Shown in pieces: positions 1 to 13,574 of a stretch of DNA of 64,000 bases. The notes below the pieces were generated by a model, which saw only the letters and a program-made list of their open reading frames with translations, did not search any database and was not told the origin of the DNA. The DNA comes from Siderastrea siderea. Lineage: Eukaryota; Cnidaria; Anthozoa; Scleractinia; Rhizangiidae. Location: the NCBI GenBank assembly GCA_964030785.1, contig OZ034969.1, forward strand, positions 43,434,201 to 43,498,200, read 5' to 3'. Numbering within the stretch: position 1 is the first letter of the stretch; each line of letters opens with the position of its first letter. Made by a program: the position numbers and the translations under genes.

Positions 1-560
1 CAACGTAGTCGCTTGAGTCATCTCTCAAGAAATAAATTTGGACAAATGGACCGCATTCGACGCAAGTGTTGACAAGTTTGTGAGCTATCGTTTCCCTCGC
101 TCTTGCTTTTGCAACAAGTTACAAAAGCTGTTTGTCTGTTACAAAAGTTGTTTGTCTGTCATAAATGTTTATCTTATAAATTTGAAGAAACACAAAAACC
201 AAGAAAGTGAAATGTAAAATAATTAACTGGTACGCTGTATCGGAATGCGCGTGTCTTCTGACACGTTTTTTGTGACATGTTTCCTTTGCTTCTGCCCAAT
301 AGATGTTGTTTGGACGAAAATAACTTTAAATCTAAGTCTATCATTGACTTTCTTTTGTGTGTTGCAGGTATAAAGGAATATAAATCGGATACTTTTCCCG
401 TCACCAATGGCACAACGTTTTGTAACAGTGGTTGCGTTACGCATAGGTTTCAAATTACTTTTGACGTATGCAAATTGCGTCTGCGACAGAAGCAGCACGA
501 AATAAATTTCAACGGGCTAAATTTATCATTCTCCTGTTAAATTACTGCTGCTGTCGTTAA
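1..560. mobile_element. Truncated copy of the same repeat family as 9350-10535
   Basis: Several blocks match the interior of the 9350-10535 element in the same order: GTCGCTTGAGT..., GGACAAATGGACCG, GCGTTACGCAT and TTTTGACGTATGCAAATT. The left end is cut by the window edge and the right end is diffuse. It carries no coding capacity. Confidence 0.55.
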
Positions 561-981
561 CTTAATTCTAACTTTAAGTTTTATTTAACATTTATTTCAA
601 TTATGGCAAGAATACGTCCGGGAAAAGTTTCGATTTGAAAGGTTGTTTTGACCTCGGGTACACGTAATTCAATACTCCGTTCTCGAGTTTTACATGGACG
701 ATTTATATAATTTTATTTATTTATTTATTTTATTCGCCGCTATCAGCTTCATTGAGCATTTCCACAGGAATGGACTACAGTTGTGGTTCAGTGCTATAAA
801 AAGGGAAGAAAATAACTTTTAATCATGTTGTTACCAGTACAAAACCCGTTCGTAAATTTTCCGTTCGTATCACAAGAACAAATTAAAATTAAAATTGAGC
901 TCCACAGTCATTATATTCTGGATGTGATTCTACGTATTTTCAACGGACTGAATATTGAATTTATGGCCCATAATAAATCAG

Positions 982-1085
982 GGAAATCCGGGTGGGAGGG
1001 GGGGTCTCTAGCCCTGGAAATCCGGGCAGGGGGAGGGGTCTAGAGGTACAGGAAATCCGGGAGGAAGGGGGGGGTCAAAAACTCT
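982..1085 (+). repeat. G-rich 34-35-bp tandem repeat, three units
   Basis: GGAAATCCGGG recurs at 982, 1016 and 1051, each followed by a run of G. The first unit contains GGGTGGGAGGGGGGG, which could form a G-quadruplex. It lies in the HELLS intron that runs off the left edge. Confidence 0.6.
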
Positions 1086-1265
1086 TGCCATCCGTTGGGG
1101 GTGTGTGGATTTTTTCTGGAATAACCCGTTAGTAACTTGCCACATTGGTCTGACATTTCAGAAATTTGGCCACATAATGTCTGATGCATGTCCGACTCTA
1201 ATTCCCAGCACAACCTTTCAACAATCACAGCCTAGGAACGCGTGTACAGGGTATTAACAACTTAC

Positions 1266-1527
1266 TGCATGAAGCCTTTCTAACACTTGATGCTCTCTCT
1301 CCTGCTCAATAATCCTCTCGCTGCCACCATCTTCATTGATAGCACTAAAATCAAACCATCGCTGAAAACTGAAGGGTGATAAAAATTATCAGTGAGTAAC
1401 TTTTGGTTGAGGTGCATTACATGGTGCTTCAATTTTAATTAAATATCCATTGCTTAATTGCAAGAACACACAAGCTAAAATGCAAATTACAGGCAGTTTT
1501 GTCATTCCAGCAACATTTCACAGCAAC

Positions 1528-1584
<57 letters not shown>

Positions 1585-4500
1585 TTTATTTAGGTGTCAA
1601 ATTGATCTAGCACCCTGTAAAGACAGGGTGCTAATTGGGGACACACTAGCTTCAATTTAAATTAAATATCCATTGCTATCCACAAGCTGATTTTTACAGT
1701 ACATCTCAAATGCATTAAATTATACAAACATTCTGAGATAGCATGCTTACTTTTTTTAAAGGGCTACCTCTCTCTCACTGGATGCTTCCTAAAAGCCTTG
1801 AGTGCTCAATTGATAAATGACCACACAAACTCACCTATCCAGGTCATCAAATATGTCTGGCAGGAGAAAGTTCAACAGAGACCACAGCTCTGAGAGGTTG
1901 TTTTGTAATGGGGTACCTGTCAGCAGTAGACGGTTTGCTGCCTTATAAGTCTTCAATTCTCTGTTCAAGAAGGAACCAACAAGTGCAAACATAAATACCA
2001 AACAACATTTTACTATGACAACTGGAAATTTTTTTTTCAACGATCAATCCCAAGGTCAACATCATCATGGTCATACCTAGCTGAGAAAAAGAAGTTCCTC
2101 AACTCTAACAACCAAGTTTATTTCCTCTATACCCACAATACTACATGTAGCTATCTATTTAGCGTTCACAATTCTGATCATCTTACCTGATTAACCTGCA
2201 GTTGAGGTTTTTAATGCGATGGCCCTCATCAACAATGATGTATTTCCAGTCCAAAGAATACAAGCTTCTCTGATCTCTCATACAAATCTCATAGGAAGTG
2301 ACAATCACAGGATAAGCTAGAATATTGCCTTCCACAGTCACAAGGGTATCCATCTGGGAGCGCATACGAAGGCGTTCATCTTGTGAGCCATGATACAGTA
2401 TCACAGGAATCTGATTCATAAAGAAAAAAGGTAGTCACACAAAACTACTTCCAGAGTTGCAAACTACAGTTTGAGAGCACTCAACATACAGGCAAGTTTC
2501 AACACAAATTAAAATTGGAATTCTCTTTGCATTCAGGCATTTTTTATTGTTAAACTGTCATGAACTTACCAAAAAAGGCAAGCCATCTACGATCTGTTCA
2601 ATGGAATTCTTACTTTCATTGATGAGTGGGTGAGTGCTCATTTCCAACCCTGTACTTCACCACAAAATTATAACCAATTACACTTCAGAACATCATAAAA
2701 AAGTTTCCACTTACTCACTGTGACACAATTTCCTAAAATGTAGAGAACTAGATTTTCAAGCAACAGTCAAGAGCTAGACGCACTTTGAAATACATTTCTT
2801 AGGCTCAATAAATCACTTCTCATTTCACAACAACCACAGTTTACTGGTAAAACAAATTTCTTTTTGTTTCAACTAGCCATCATTGAATCTAGTCTGCTTC
2901 GCAGTTTACAGCTAGTAAAAGGGAACAATGATAAGAACATTCAATAAACCTGCAGGCTGGCTGTCTTCCCAAAGAAGTGCTTTTAAATTTTGCCATGCCA
3001 ATATAATAAACATAATGTAACATGTTACCTCCACATGAAAATTCAATTCACTACTTTGCCAGAAAGGTTGGAATATTACAGATACACATATGCTTGTCCA
3101 ACATGGAAAGAAATGTTTTATACTTTTGACTGGGTTATTATTCAGGTGACGAGCAGCTGTAACTGACTTTAACTTTGCTCTGTTCCATTTCACTGTCCTT
3201 GTAATGTGTGCACATAATGATCATGCCAAGTTTACAGCACAGAACGTAGATCTTACTGCCTTAGCATGCCTAGATCTCAAAATTGTTCACCACTTATCAA
3301 CATTACTTTAAACCCAGACTACAACTTAGAACTTGGAAATTAGAAATGCAATGTCATATAACTTACAGTACCGCTCGAAAGTATTGGTGCATAAGCATGC
3401 GGCGAAATCTCGTCCGGCGCCATTTTGTTTTCCTCGAATTTGCCGCGGTGGGATGAAAACTGCAACCTCGGTAAGGACGAAAGCGACCGAACACCGCGGC
3501 TGACTTGACGTGGCAATGCCTCGGTAACCAAACAATAATGGCTAATTTCTATTGTTTTGGCATTGTTTATACTTTATCTCACTAATATTCTCAAAGGAGC
3601 AAATAGACAAAAGATTAGCAGTATAATTTCACAAGATTGCCCTTCGTGATAAAACCGATTTCGGACTCGATCGTGTGCTATCACGCCGTTTTGGCGTTGC
3701 AGGTGTTTTTATCACAGAGTGTAACTATTAATAAAGAACTTCAAAGATTGTGTTTTTATTAGTATTAGATCGTTTAAGGAGAGCTACGACCAAGCCGATG
3801 TATTTAATTGTTTTTTGAGCAAGTCGGTAGTCCGTGCGATACAACACGAGATGTTCTCGTTTCAGACTTTGCAAGACGGCGGGACTTGGCGCCACAATCA
3901 TGCACAATCACAATAGAATGGATTGTCGGGCAGCCGCAAGCAAACTTTGAGCGAACGAACAGAAGCTGACACATTCAATAGTAAAATAAAACATGTTCTT
4001 TATATTTTAAAAAAAGTTTTAGTTGGTAAACACATGACTATGTGGTGCCAGGCGTCGCGTGAATAATTTGTGTGCCGAATGCGACGTAAGCTAAAATTTT
4101 CAGAATTGAAATATGCCTTCGCCATACTCAAACATGCCGTCAAAAGCGAAACTGTTGAATGTAACTTAAACTAAAAAGCGAAAGTTATGATGTTAGAAAG
4201 AGAATTAGAGTAAAATAGCAAGTTTTTTCCCGAGATTATTTTTAGTTCACGGAGCATTGCACTGAATTTGAATTTGCATACTGTGAGTCTCAAAATAAAT
4301 TGTGCGAGTGATGTGGGAACAAATCGAACCTTTCTAGATCTTTCGCGCACTTAATCCTTCGATGACAATTGAAATAGTAAATGAAACTCGTGTTGAAACT
4401 CAAAGTCAATGCCAACTGTAAAAGAATGTGTAAGAAATAGCGATATATATATAACCCAAAGTTAGTTTCAGTTCAAAAGCACATTAAATTTGCATAACGG

Positions 4501-7500
4501 GTGAAATCTGACCTTTACAATGAACGTCAGACGGTATGTAACACAACAATTCTACCTCTATGATATCCATTTTATTTCTTCTATCTGTTGCAAATGGCAC
4601 GAGTTTCCTTTTCTTTCTTCGATTAACATCAGCATTCGGCAAAAGTACTGAAAAGTCAAGGTTTCTGAATCACGGTAAAAGCAATAATCATGTGAGATGT
4701 ATCACGTCATAAAATCATAGGTGCGCGACGTCTCACTTATTGAAGTTGATTAATCTTTGAAACAAAGGAAACAAAAGGCTATTCAAACACCACCGCGTCC
4801 TATTCTTTACCGCGGTATTTTTGACCGCAAAAAAACGAGGTAAAACCGGAGTTTTCAAAGAAGTTAGACGAGGTTTTCCCGAGGTCAAACCGGAGATACA
4901 AACTGCGTTTCCACCGTGGCAGTATTGCGGAAAATGCATCAATACTTTCGAGCGGTACTGTACAACCGTGTAAACATACCTTTGGGGCAAATTTGTGAAA
5001 TTCACGAACCCAGTTAGGGAGAGTGGAGAGTGGTGCAGCAATGAGAAATGGTCCTTTGACTCCCATTTCAATCAAAAATGCCAACATTGATATGCACTGC
5101 AATGTTTTTCCAAGACCCATCTCATCTGCTAGGATGCCATTCATTCCATTTTCATAGAGCACCTGTTTAAGAAATCAGTCATTGTATTAGTTTGTAATGT
5201 TTGTCCATGTAGTGTGAGAGAAAAATCAGTTACTTAATTTTAGGTTACAGGCCCCAGTTGTTCAAACAGCGGATATCTCTATTCACCGAATAAATCACTA
5301 TCTAATGGAAAGCAAGCTTTCTTTTGTTAATACCTGTACTTATCCGCTGGTTAGCGATTTTTCCAGTGGATAGTGTTATCCACCCTTTGAACAAGTGAGC
5401 CCAGAATGTGAATGATAATAATTATATCAGCACACCTTGAGCCAAGCCAGGCCTTTTAACTGATAGGGCCTTAGTGATCCCCCGGTGACAAATAATGGTT
5501 GTACTGTTGATTTCTCCTCATTACTATTGGAGCAACCAGCCTGCTGACCAAAACAAGAGCAAAATGAATAAACCACAATCTACCTGCTAAGACCTATATG
5601 TAAGTGTATAATAGATATTTGCAGGATACATTAAACTAAATCAATTGTATGATCAATCTTAAGATGGGTAAATTAAAGTTTGTCCAGTTTGCCTAGTTAA
5701 CTGTTGCTCAATACATGTAGGTCAATCACATTAGGAGGTCATGCTATTGCATTTCTCTTAAATGAAAGTTGTGAGTTGTACTGTAACAGTGGACAACTTT
5801 GACATGTATGCAATGTTCAGATGACCTCAAGGGATCTTCACTAAACCTTGTTAGTGACTATGTAGTGTTGTAAATATTCAGTGTATCCTGATGACCTTCT
5901 AAAACCACTAGAAGGATTCAGGTTTCCTGAAATACCCCTGCAGTGAACTAGCATACCACCTGGGGGAGGGAGAGGGGGCAGCAATACTCCCAGTCATTTC
6001 ATGCTAGGAGATAAACTACAGTTACTACATGTAGGTTGAGAAGACTTTCTCTTAATCAATTCTCTGATTACCATATTTTGCTCTTGCTGTTCCTTGTTCA
6101 TTTCTGGTGCATCACGTTGCAAACTGATGGATTCCCTGGCAAGGTTTTCATTTTCCCCGTGGTGTTCTTCCTCCATCAACTTCTGTCTCTTAGCAAGTGA
6201 CTACAAAAAAAGCAGCTAACCGTGAAAAATCTTACAACTTTGTAAAACTTGCAGCTAGTGCATTAATGCCTCCATAACAATCTCCCAGCTACCTACTCCC
6301 AGGTCCAGCCCCAAGCTTAAAGAACAAAATAATATGTAAGAAGCTCTATTGGGAAAATGTCATGAACAAGTACAAACAACAAACCTAATGCACGCACAGC
6401 AACACCATAATTACCTCTTTGTCGAGATACTCGGATATCATGTAAGAAGAAGAATCTTGTGCCTTTCTTCTTGTACCTTGTTTTCTTCTTATGGGCACTG
6501 TTTGATCAGTCTGAGGACTTTTGGAAGTTGCTGTTAACTTCTTCCGTGCCCTTCTAGTTACTCTACCCTCTGCCTCGGGTACCTGAAAAATACATTAGAA
6601 CAATCAGTAAACAGATAAAGTACTACAGTGTAGGTAAACGTCAATCGATACAACTGCCCTCTCCTCATAATTTTGATTGAAACTTATACCAGTGTATGTG
6701 TACACAATCTTACCAATTCATTTTTTTTTATCTTAGATGGTTTCAACTGACCAGTCAAAACATAAGAACTACAGCACATGAAGCTGCAGAACCATTGACA
6801 ATTAGATGTAAAAAATAAACTTAAAACCTGTATCAAGAGGCAGAGCACTGTTAATTTAGCAAATGGCATTCAATCAGGATTCATACCTGTTGCATGGTGT
6901 TGTTTTCATCATTCTTTTGCTTGTCTAGTTTCTTTGCTAGCTTTTCCTGCTGCTTTTGTGCTTGCTTTTTCTGGTTTTCCATTCTTTCCAGTAGAAACTG
7001 ACAGTAAATATGTGACTTTTCCAATAAATGCTGCAGTCGAAGGTATCTTTGCTTGTCCTTAATACTGTTCCACTCCTGTTGAGCCTGTGGTGAATTCCAG
7101 TTAACATTAATTAATAAGCAAGGTGGGTAATAAGCTCTTTGTGCAGCAATATCACTTTGAAACACCTTCACAATTTTTCACAGTAACAAAAAATTCTTAT
7201 GCCTTGTTTCAATGGTTCCTTTGTGAATATGACCAGATTAAAGCAAAAGTGGTGAATCGTAACGTATAAATTGTACAATACCATTATTACAATAGTTTAT
7301 TGCATGGATTCAGAAAATATTTATCTATACACGTATTCTAAACATGGAAGGAATTTTCCTTGCCACCATGCCATTTCCTCAAATCAGAATGAACTACAAG
7401 AATTAAAAAAAAGCCCAAAGAAAGTGACATGAGGTGCACAGGAGTCTGCAACTTTCCTGCTGATATTTGTGCAGATTCTACTTCAGATGTCGGCAGTTGA

Positions 7501-10500
7501 AAATTTTATAGTTAGCTTGGCAAATGAAAACACGGAAAATTGAAAAAGACCGGCAGATTTAGTAGAAATAGCAAATATGAGAGGAAAATGTTGAAAATTG
7601 AGGGAGATATTCCATTTTGAAAAAGGTCAAATTTACAGACCTTTGTATGGCCAGGTGGCAAGAGTTGCCACCTGGCCATACTGACATTTAATGTCAGTAA
7701 ATGTTGTAAACTTTTGAAAGCATCATTTGAAACCGGTTTTCATCCTTTTTCTTCAAACTTCGCAAGTCAACTAAATATTATATGCTCTTTCTAGTCATAG
7801 TCTTTGTTGTTTATCAGATGAATTTCAGTTTTCAAGATGTAAACAATAATGTCAGCAAAGATCCGCCTAAATGCTCATGCAAATTATTTCACATTACACT
7901 GGAGTTGTTACCTTCTGCATCATTTCTTGTTGTTCTTTACTGGTCTCTTCATGAATGGCTCTTTCCTCTTCCTCCATGGCTGTGGAAATTTCACCCTCCA
8001 TTGTCTCATTCTTAGGTAAAAAGTGGCTGACTTCACCTTTCATCTGAACATATAAAGTATGCAAATAATGAGGTCGCAGGGTTTGAATTTAAATTTACAT
8101 GTTGCCCTGTCACATTTTGCTTTCCTTATGCATGCTTTCCTGAAGAATACTACTGAGCTGTTGAAAGGGAACTGGAAGTTCTGTGGAATTTAAACTAAAA
8201 TGCAGCTGTAAATAAAGCAAGTGAGCCACCTCACTACTTTGATTTTATTTTCCTTTCTTCAGTTTCAAAAACATTCAGTAATTCCTGGTGAAAACTGCTT
8301 AACTACCCAGCTGGAGTACCCAACCAAAAGAATTAATTTTTATGTACTCAAGGCAAAAGGACACCTGCTAGTTTCTAAAGAATTTGTGCAACAATTAATA
8401 TGGGTACACTGTACTTTTTCGCATTTTGTAATCGAATGCTACTATCAGAAATGCAATTGATTAGAATACAGTGAAAAATAAACATGTGGCTTATGTCAAA
8501 TTTATTTATTGTTTATGACATGTTAACAGTTTTCAGTCATGTTTCAGTAAGGTTAGTGGAAGCTGTGGTTGACATATCAACAGGATTAAACTGGAAAAAT
8601 GCAAAAGTTACGTGTAATTTAATTTGTGGATTAAAGAAATAATACTAAGCCTACTGAAAGACAGGAAAAAAGAATTACTGTATTTGATCAAATAAGCCCC
8701 CCCCCCCCCCCCCCGATAAAGCACCTCTCTTGGACACGAAATTTGAAATAAGTGCCTTTCCTCGAATAAGCGCCCTCTCCTTCCCGCCAAAAAAAACAGT
8801 ACGAATTTACAACTGCACCCCACTTGAACACGAAAATTAATTTGAAATTAGCGCCTGGGACGCTTATTCAATCAACGGTACTTAAAGTAGGACCACGTAA
8901 AAAGAAAAAAATCTTTTCAAGTTAATAGAATCTGCATTGTGATAGCTTGCCTCTTTTCCTTTTTGACTAGAATCTTCTGTTTCATGATTGTTGCAATCAA
9001 CTATTGAATCCTGGTCCATAGGCTGTGCCACACCACTGGTGCTAGTACTCTGGGACTCCTTGCTGTTCAGGATTTCACCATTAGCAGCTGCTGATGTCTG
9101 GCTGTCATCATCATTACAGTTCTCCTTATCGGTAACCTACAAGTGAAAATAATCCTACTAGTCCTACTAATAATCCTTAAGTCCCATTTTATGCATCAGA
9201 ATGCTTAACACAGTGACAGCCAGCCTTGTTACTTTTTCTTTAACAGGTTTCAAAGAAACAGTAAACAGGTTTAATAATGGCAAATGACACAAAATGAATG
9301 AGAATTTGACAAACAACAGAATGGTGTGATCACAAATTGACCTACATGTGCCGTATTTACCAGCGTATAGGGCGCACCCGCGTATAGGCCGCACCCCAAA
9401 CTTGTGACCTAATCTTGGGGAAAATTATTTCTTAACTATACAAGAAGAGGAATCGAGTTTTGAGTCGAGAAACTAATGAGCTTGTCGCTTGAGTGATCAA
9501 GCAAGAAATGAATCGGACAAACGGACCGAACTTGATCGCAAGCGTTATTGTTTACAGATCCAACAAGTGTGTCAAAAAATGAGGTGCAAGCGTCACCGTT
9601 TTGTGCAATCAAACAATGACAAATGATACACATGCGTTTAGAATTCGCTGCTCCTTTCCCCATAGGGTAAATTATCCACTTTCAGTTTTTAATGTTACGG
9701 AAATTGTTGCGATCATTCTCAAAACGGCTATTCGACAAAATGCTCTAACGTAAAGTCGCTTGAAACTCAAGCTTTTCCCTGTTGTTGCGTAAAACAGGCA
9801 TTTCACGGGCTCAGCATAGTGAGAAGCTTTGTATAAGAAATGCTAAGTTTCTGATTGTTTAAGAATTTACACATTTACAGGTGAAACAGGAAGGCAAAAC
9901 GTCCGTCAAGAGTTAGAGTTGTATCAAAACCATCGTTGCGTTACGCATTGTGTATTAAAAGGTTTAAAATTTCGCTTTTGACGTATGCAAATTAATGTGC
10001 GTAGGGTAAAAATAAATCACCTCTTATTTACCGCTGAAGACATGACAATGTGCATTAAACTTCGAAACTGTGATATTTTATATCAGTTTCATTTATGACT
10101 TTTTCTTTTTATGACGGGTTCTGTGTATTTTTCGTGTAGTTTGGCAAATAAACAAACGCGGTTTCAGGTGAACGGCATCGAAAGGTCTTCGTGGCTCCAC
10201 ATGCAAACTTCTTTGGACTTCATTCAATAACAACCATATTCGGAAACTAGATACCCTTATTGCAGCGGAGAGAAGCAAAATTCTTCAAAGAAATGGATTA
10301 ACTTGACCTCATGCGATACATTCAATCAAACTGTTAAGCATTCAGGAACTTTGTTTACTCTGTGTGTGTCAGGAAATTTTGCATATTAATCAGCTCAAAA
10401 CTCTTGTACCTGCATATAAGCTGCACCCCAAATTTCGAATGTTTTTTTCCTTGAAAAAAGTGCGGCCCCAAATTTCGAACGTTTTTTTCCTTGAAAAAAG

Positions 10501-13500
10501 TGTGGCCTATACGCGGGTAAATATGGTATATGTATTCTAAATCCCATACACATGAGCTGCTTTCCTAACGACAGTTTGTCACATAAATAGGGTCTGATTT
10601 AGGGTTTGGCTGGTTAGCAAATCTGATACTCATTTCTGACAACACCCTGCTATTTTGCCACAAATATGTACAGTTTTTCAAGAACAAGTCAAAAGTATGT
10701 GGCCATTCTAACCTCTTGAATTTTGCTTTGTCTAGTTTTCATGATCTCCACTTCTCCATCTTGTATATCTTCCACTGACAAAAGTGGACCAGCTTTCTCG
10801 TGGGGATTATCGGGGCTAAAGTTGGCTTGATCAGCGGCAGGCGGTGACGCAGTATTACCACCTCTCCAATAGTTTACAAGCTGCAACATCACATGTTGGT
10901 TAATGTATTGCAAGTTTTCCCAAACTCCAGTTTCCTTGGTTGCATTCAAAACAGCACAAGTGGTGTCGCAATGTGTTTTTCCAGAAAATACCCATTCCCC
11001 CAACATGGAAGGTTTTTTTGGTTTGAACACCACCCATCCTTTCCCAATTTGCAGTTTAGCTCTATACTTTCCTTAAAGTGCCTATGAACTAAAAAATTTT
11101 TTTGCACATTTTGGTAGTTCATTATGTGTTAATTCCGAAATGGCAAGAGAAATTGGATGGCAAGAAACAAAAATCACAACTGCAACATCACATGTTGGTT
11201 AATGTATTGCAAGTTTTCCCAAACTCCAGTTTCCTTGGTTGCATTCAAAACAGCACAAGTGGTGTCGCAATGTGTTTTTCCAGAAAATACCCATTCCCCC
11301 AACATGGAAGGTTTTTTTGGTTTGAACACCACCCATCCTTTCCCAATTTGCAGTTTAGCTCTATACTTTCCTTAAAGTGCCTATGAACTAAAAATTTTTT
11401 TTGCACATTTTGGTAGTTCATTATGTGTTAATTCCGAAATGGCAAGAGAAATTGGATGGCAAGAAACAAAAATCCGTTTTTTTGCCGCTGAAAGTACCCA
11501 AAATGACCAAAATCGTGTCTCCGAAGACTGGGAACGAGTTGGCCGAGGAAGCGGGCCGTATGACGTCACAAATCGCGCAGAATGTTTGTCTCTTTGGTTG
11601 TTGTCAAGTGTTTGAGCGAGGAAACTTACATTTTCCTTGCTAATATTGATATACAATGAAAGCTACCGACGACTAAGGAAGACGCTAAGATTCAGCTCGA
11701 AGCGATTTCGAAGATGTGCAGTTTTTGGGTTTGTCGTCCGTGGATAAAGCCTAAACAACGACAACAACAATCTTGTGTGAAGCAAGACGGCGAATTGAAT
11801 TGTTGGGATTGACTATGAAACTTTCAGCTCTGCTGACTTGACTGGCCTTGAAGGAGAAGCTTCTAGAATTGAATGGTCAGTACTTTTATGTGTTAATAAC
11901 GAGAGATTGACGCAGCCTTGACCTTACTTCTTTTGTTAAGAGCGTCGTTGTATGTACTTCAATTATTTTACTCTAACCGATACCAGACAAGCTCAAGTTT
12001 ACGGTGTACTTGTTTGTAACTTAATTTGTTCATCTTTTCATAGGTTTTCGCACCAAGAGAAAGATAGACTCAGTTGTTCGGCTCTTTCGAATCAGGACTT
12101 TTGCAGAGAGAACACTGATATAAACTTATTAGTTAGCAGGAAGTATTTTATACATTGAAGATAAGCATACCCAAAATTTGCTTGAAATATTACATGCCTA
12201 ATGGCTGAGACATCAGTAGTAATTTCTAAAGAGCGTGTTTTATTTATTATAATCAGCAGCTGCAAATGATTTTCAAATGGAAGTGCAGTGCTTTTATTGT
12301 AAATTTCAAGCCATTTATGAGGGAGCATCTCAAAGCAAATAAATAAGAATTTTTGAGTATGGTGCTCATTTGTGGTCTTTTACTCCACCTGGAGGTGCTA
12401 TGAGGATGATGACTGTGATAAATAAAGATGGACATTGTATGATACGCGTGCAAACTCAGACTAGTGTGACTTCAGCTTTGTCCTTGTAATAATCCATCGC
12501 TTCTGACTACATGAACTGGTTTAAGTAATTGCCTACACAATATTAGACCAGCTGAGATTTTTGTCCTTCTGTTCAGCAATTTGCTTGAGGATTTTGGTTT
12601 ATACCAATTTTATGGAAACATGCTATGCCAGGTGAGAGCTAGTATGCTGAGGTCTTACAGGCTTTATGTGATCACTTATACTTTCGTGATGCTGGTCTCA
12701 TGTAAATAAACTTAACCATACCTGTCCAGTTATACTGGCCCCAGTTGTTCAAAAGTTGGATAGCGCTATCGACCGGATGAATCTCTATCCAGTGAATAAC
12801 GCAATTGGTTTCCCTAACACTTATCCACCTTTTGAACAACTAGGGCCTGGTCTGAACTCCCTTTGTATACTGGTCTCATATGACAATATCTCCCTTGGGT
12901 CAATCTCAACACTTAAGATGAATATGTAATTTGCTCCAGAAGTACATTTTGAAGTGCCATTTTCATTGAAACATACACCCATTCCAATTCCATGAAGTAT
13001 GGCAGAAATCAGTGCCAAGTAGACATTGCCCTCTTTGTGTGTGTAGTTTCATATTTTTTGTGTTATTTTTGTTTAAGGAGGGGGGGGGGATGGGGAGAGG
13101 TTACGACAGCTCCCTTGGATCCATAAACCCTTTAAATTACAGTTCCCTCCCAGTACACTGTATACATTATGCGTGTATTAGCCTTTTTTGTTGTTAACAG
13201 ATATGCTCTTCAGTTACAAATGTCTAAGAGTCTGTGTTCGATCAAGCTCGTATAATCCTTTGAATTCTCCCAACACTCTTGTGTTTGCATCAGGCTTCCT
13301 CTACGTAACCATGCATGCCACTATTAATGTTTGAAGATATGTATTTTACTATCTTGGGCACTTATTTAGTAACAGAACCCCCCTTTGTTACCAGTGTTTT
13401 GACACTGATGGGGCTATCCTGTGTATACATCATTATTATTATTAAAGCAGTACAAGAAGTTTATATGCTAACTCCCTAAATAGCATGCATAGGGCGGGAA

Positions 13501-13529
13501 TGTAGCCTATGCAGCTAATTTTCGGAAAA

Positions 13530-13574
<45 letters not shown>

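Noticed and set aside
4800..4979. Extension of the HELLS Walker A exon beyond 4980 as coding sequence
   Set aside because: A good donor lies at 4979 and the continuation runs into the mariner-like inverted repeat. The homologous sequence resumes at 2410.
6001..6071. Extension of HELLS exon 7 to include VIRELIKRK
   Set aside because: It has a faint likeness to the vertebrate sequence, but no donor in phase 0 follows it, whereas GTAATC at 6071 keeps the frame with exon 8. This remains the least certain HELLS junction.
10893..11386. Two similar plus-strand frames starting [11 protein letters not shown]
   Set aside because: They are the same non-coding sequence seen twice because of the tandem duplication, and lie in the HELLS intron antisense to the gene.
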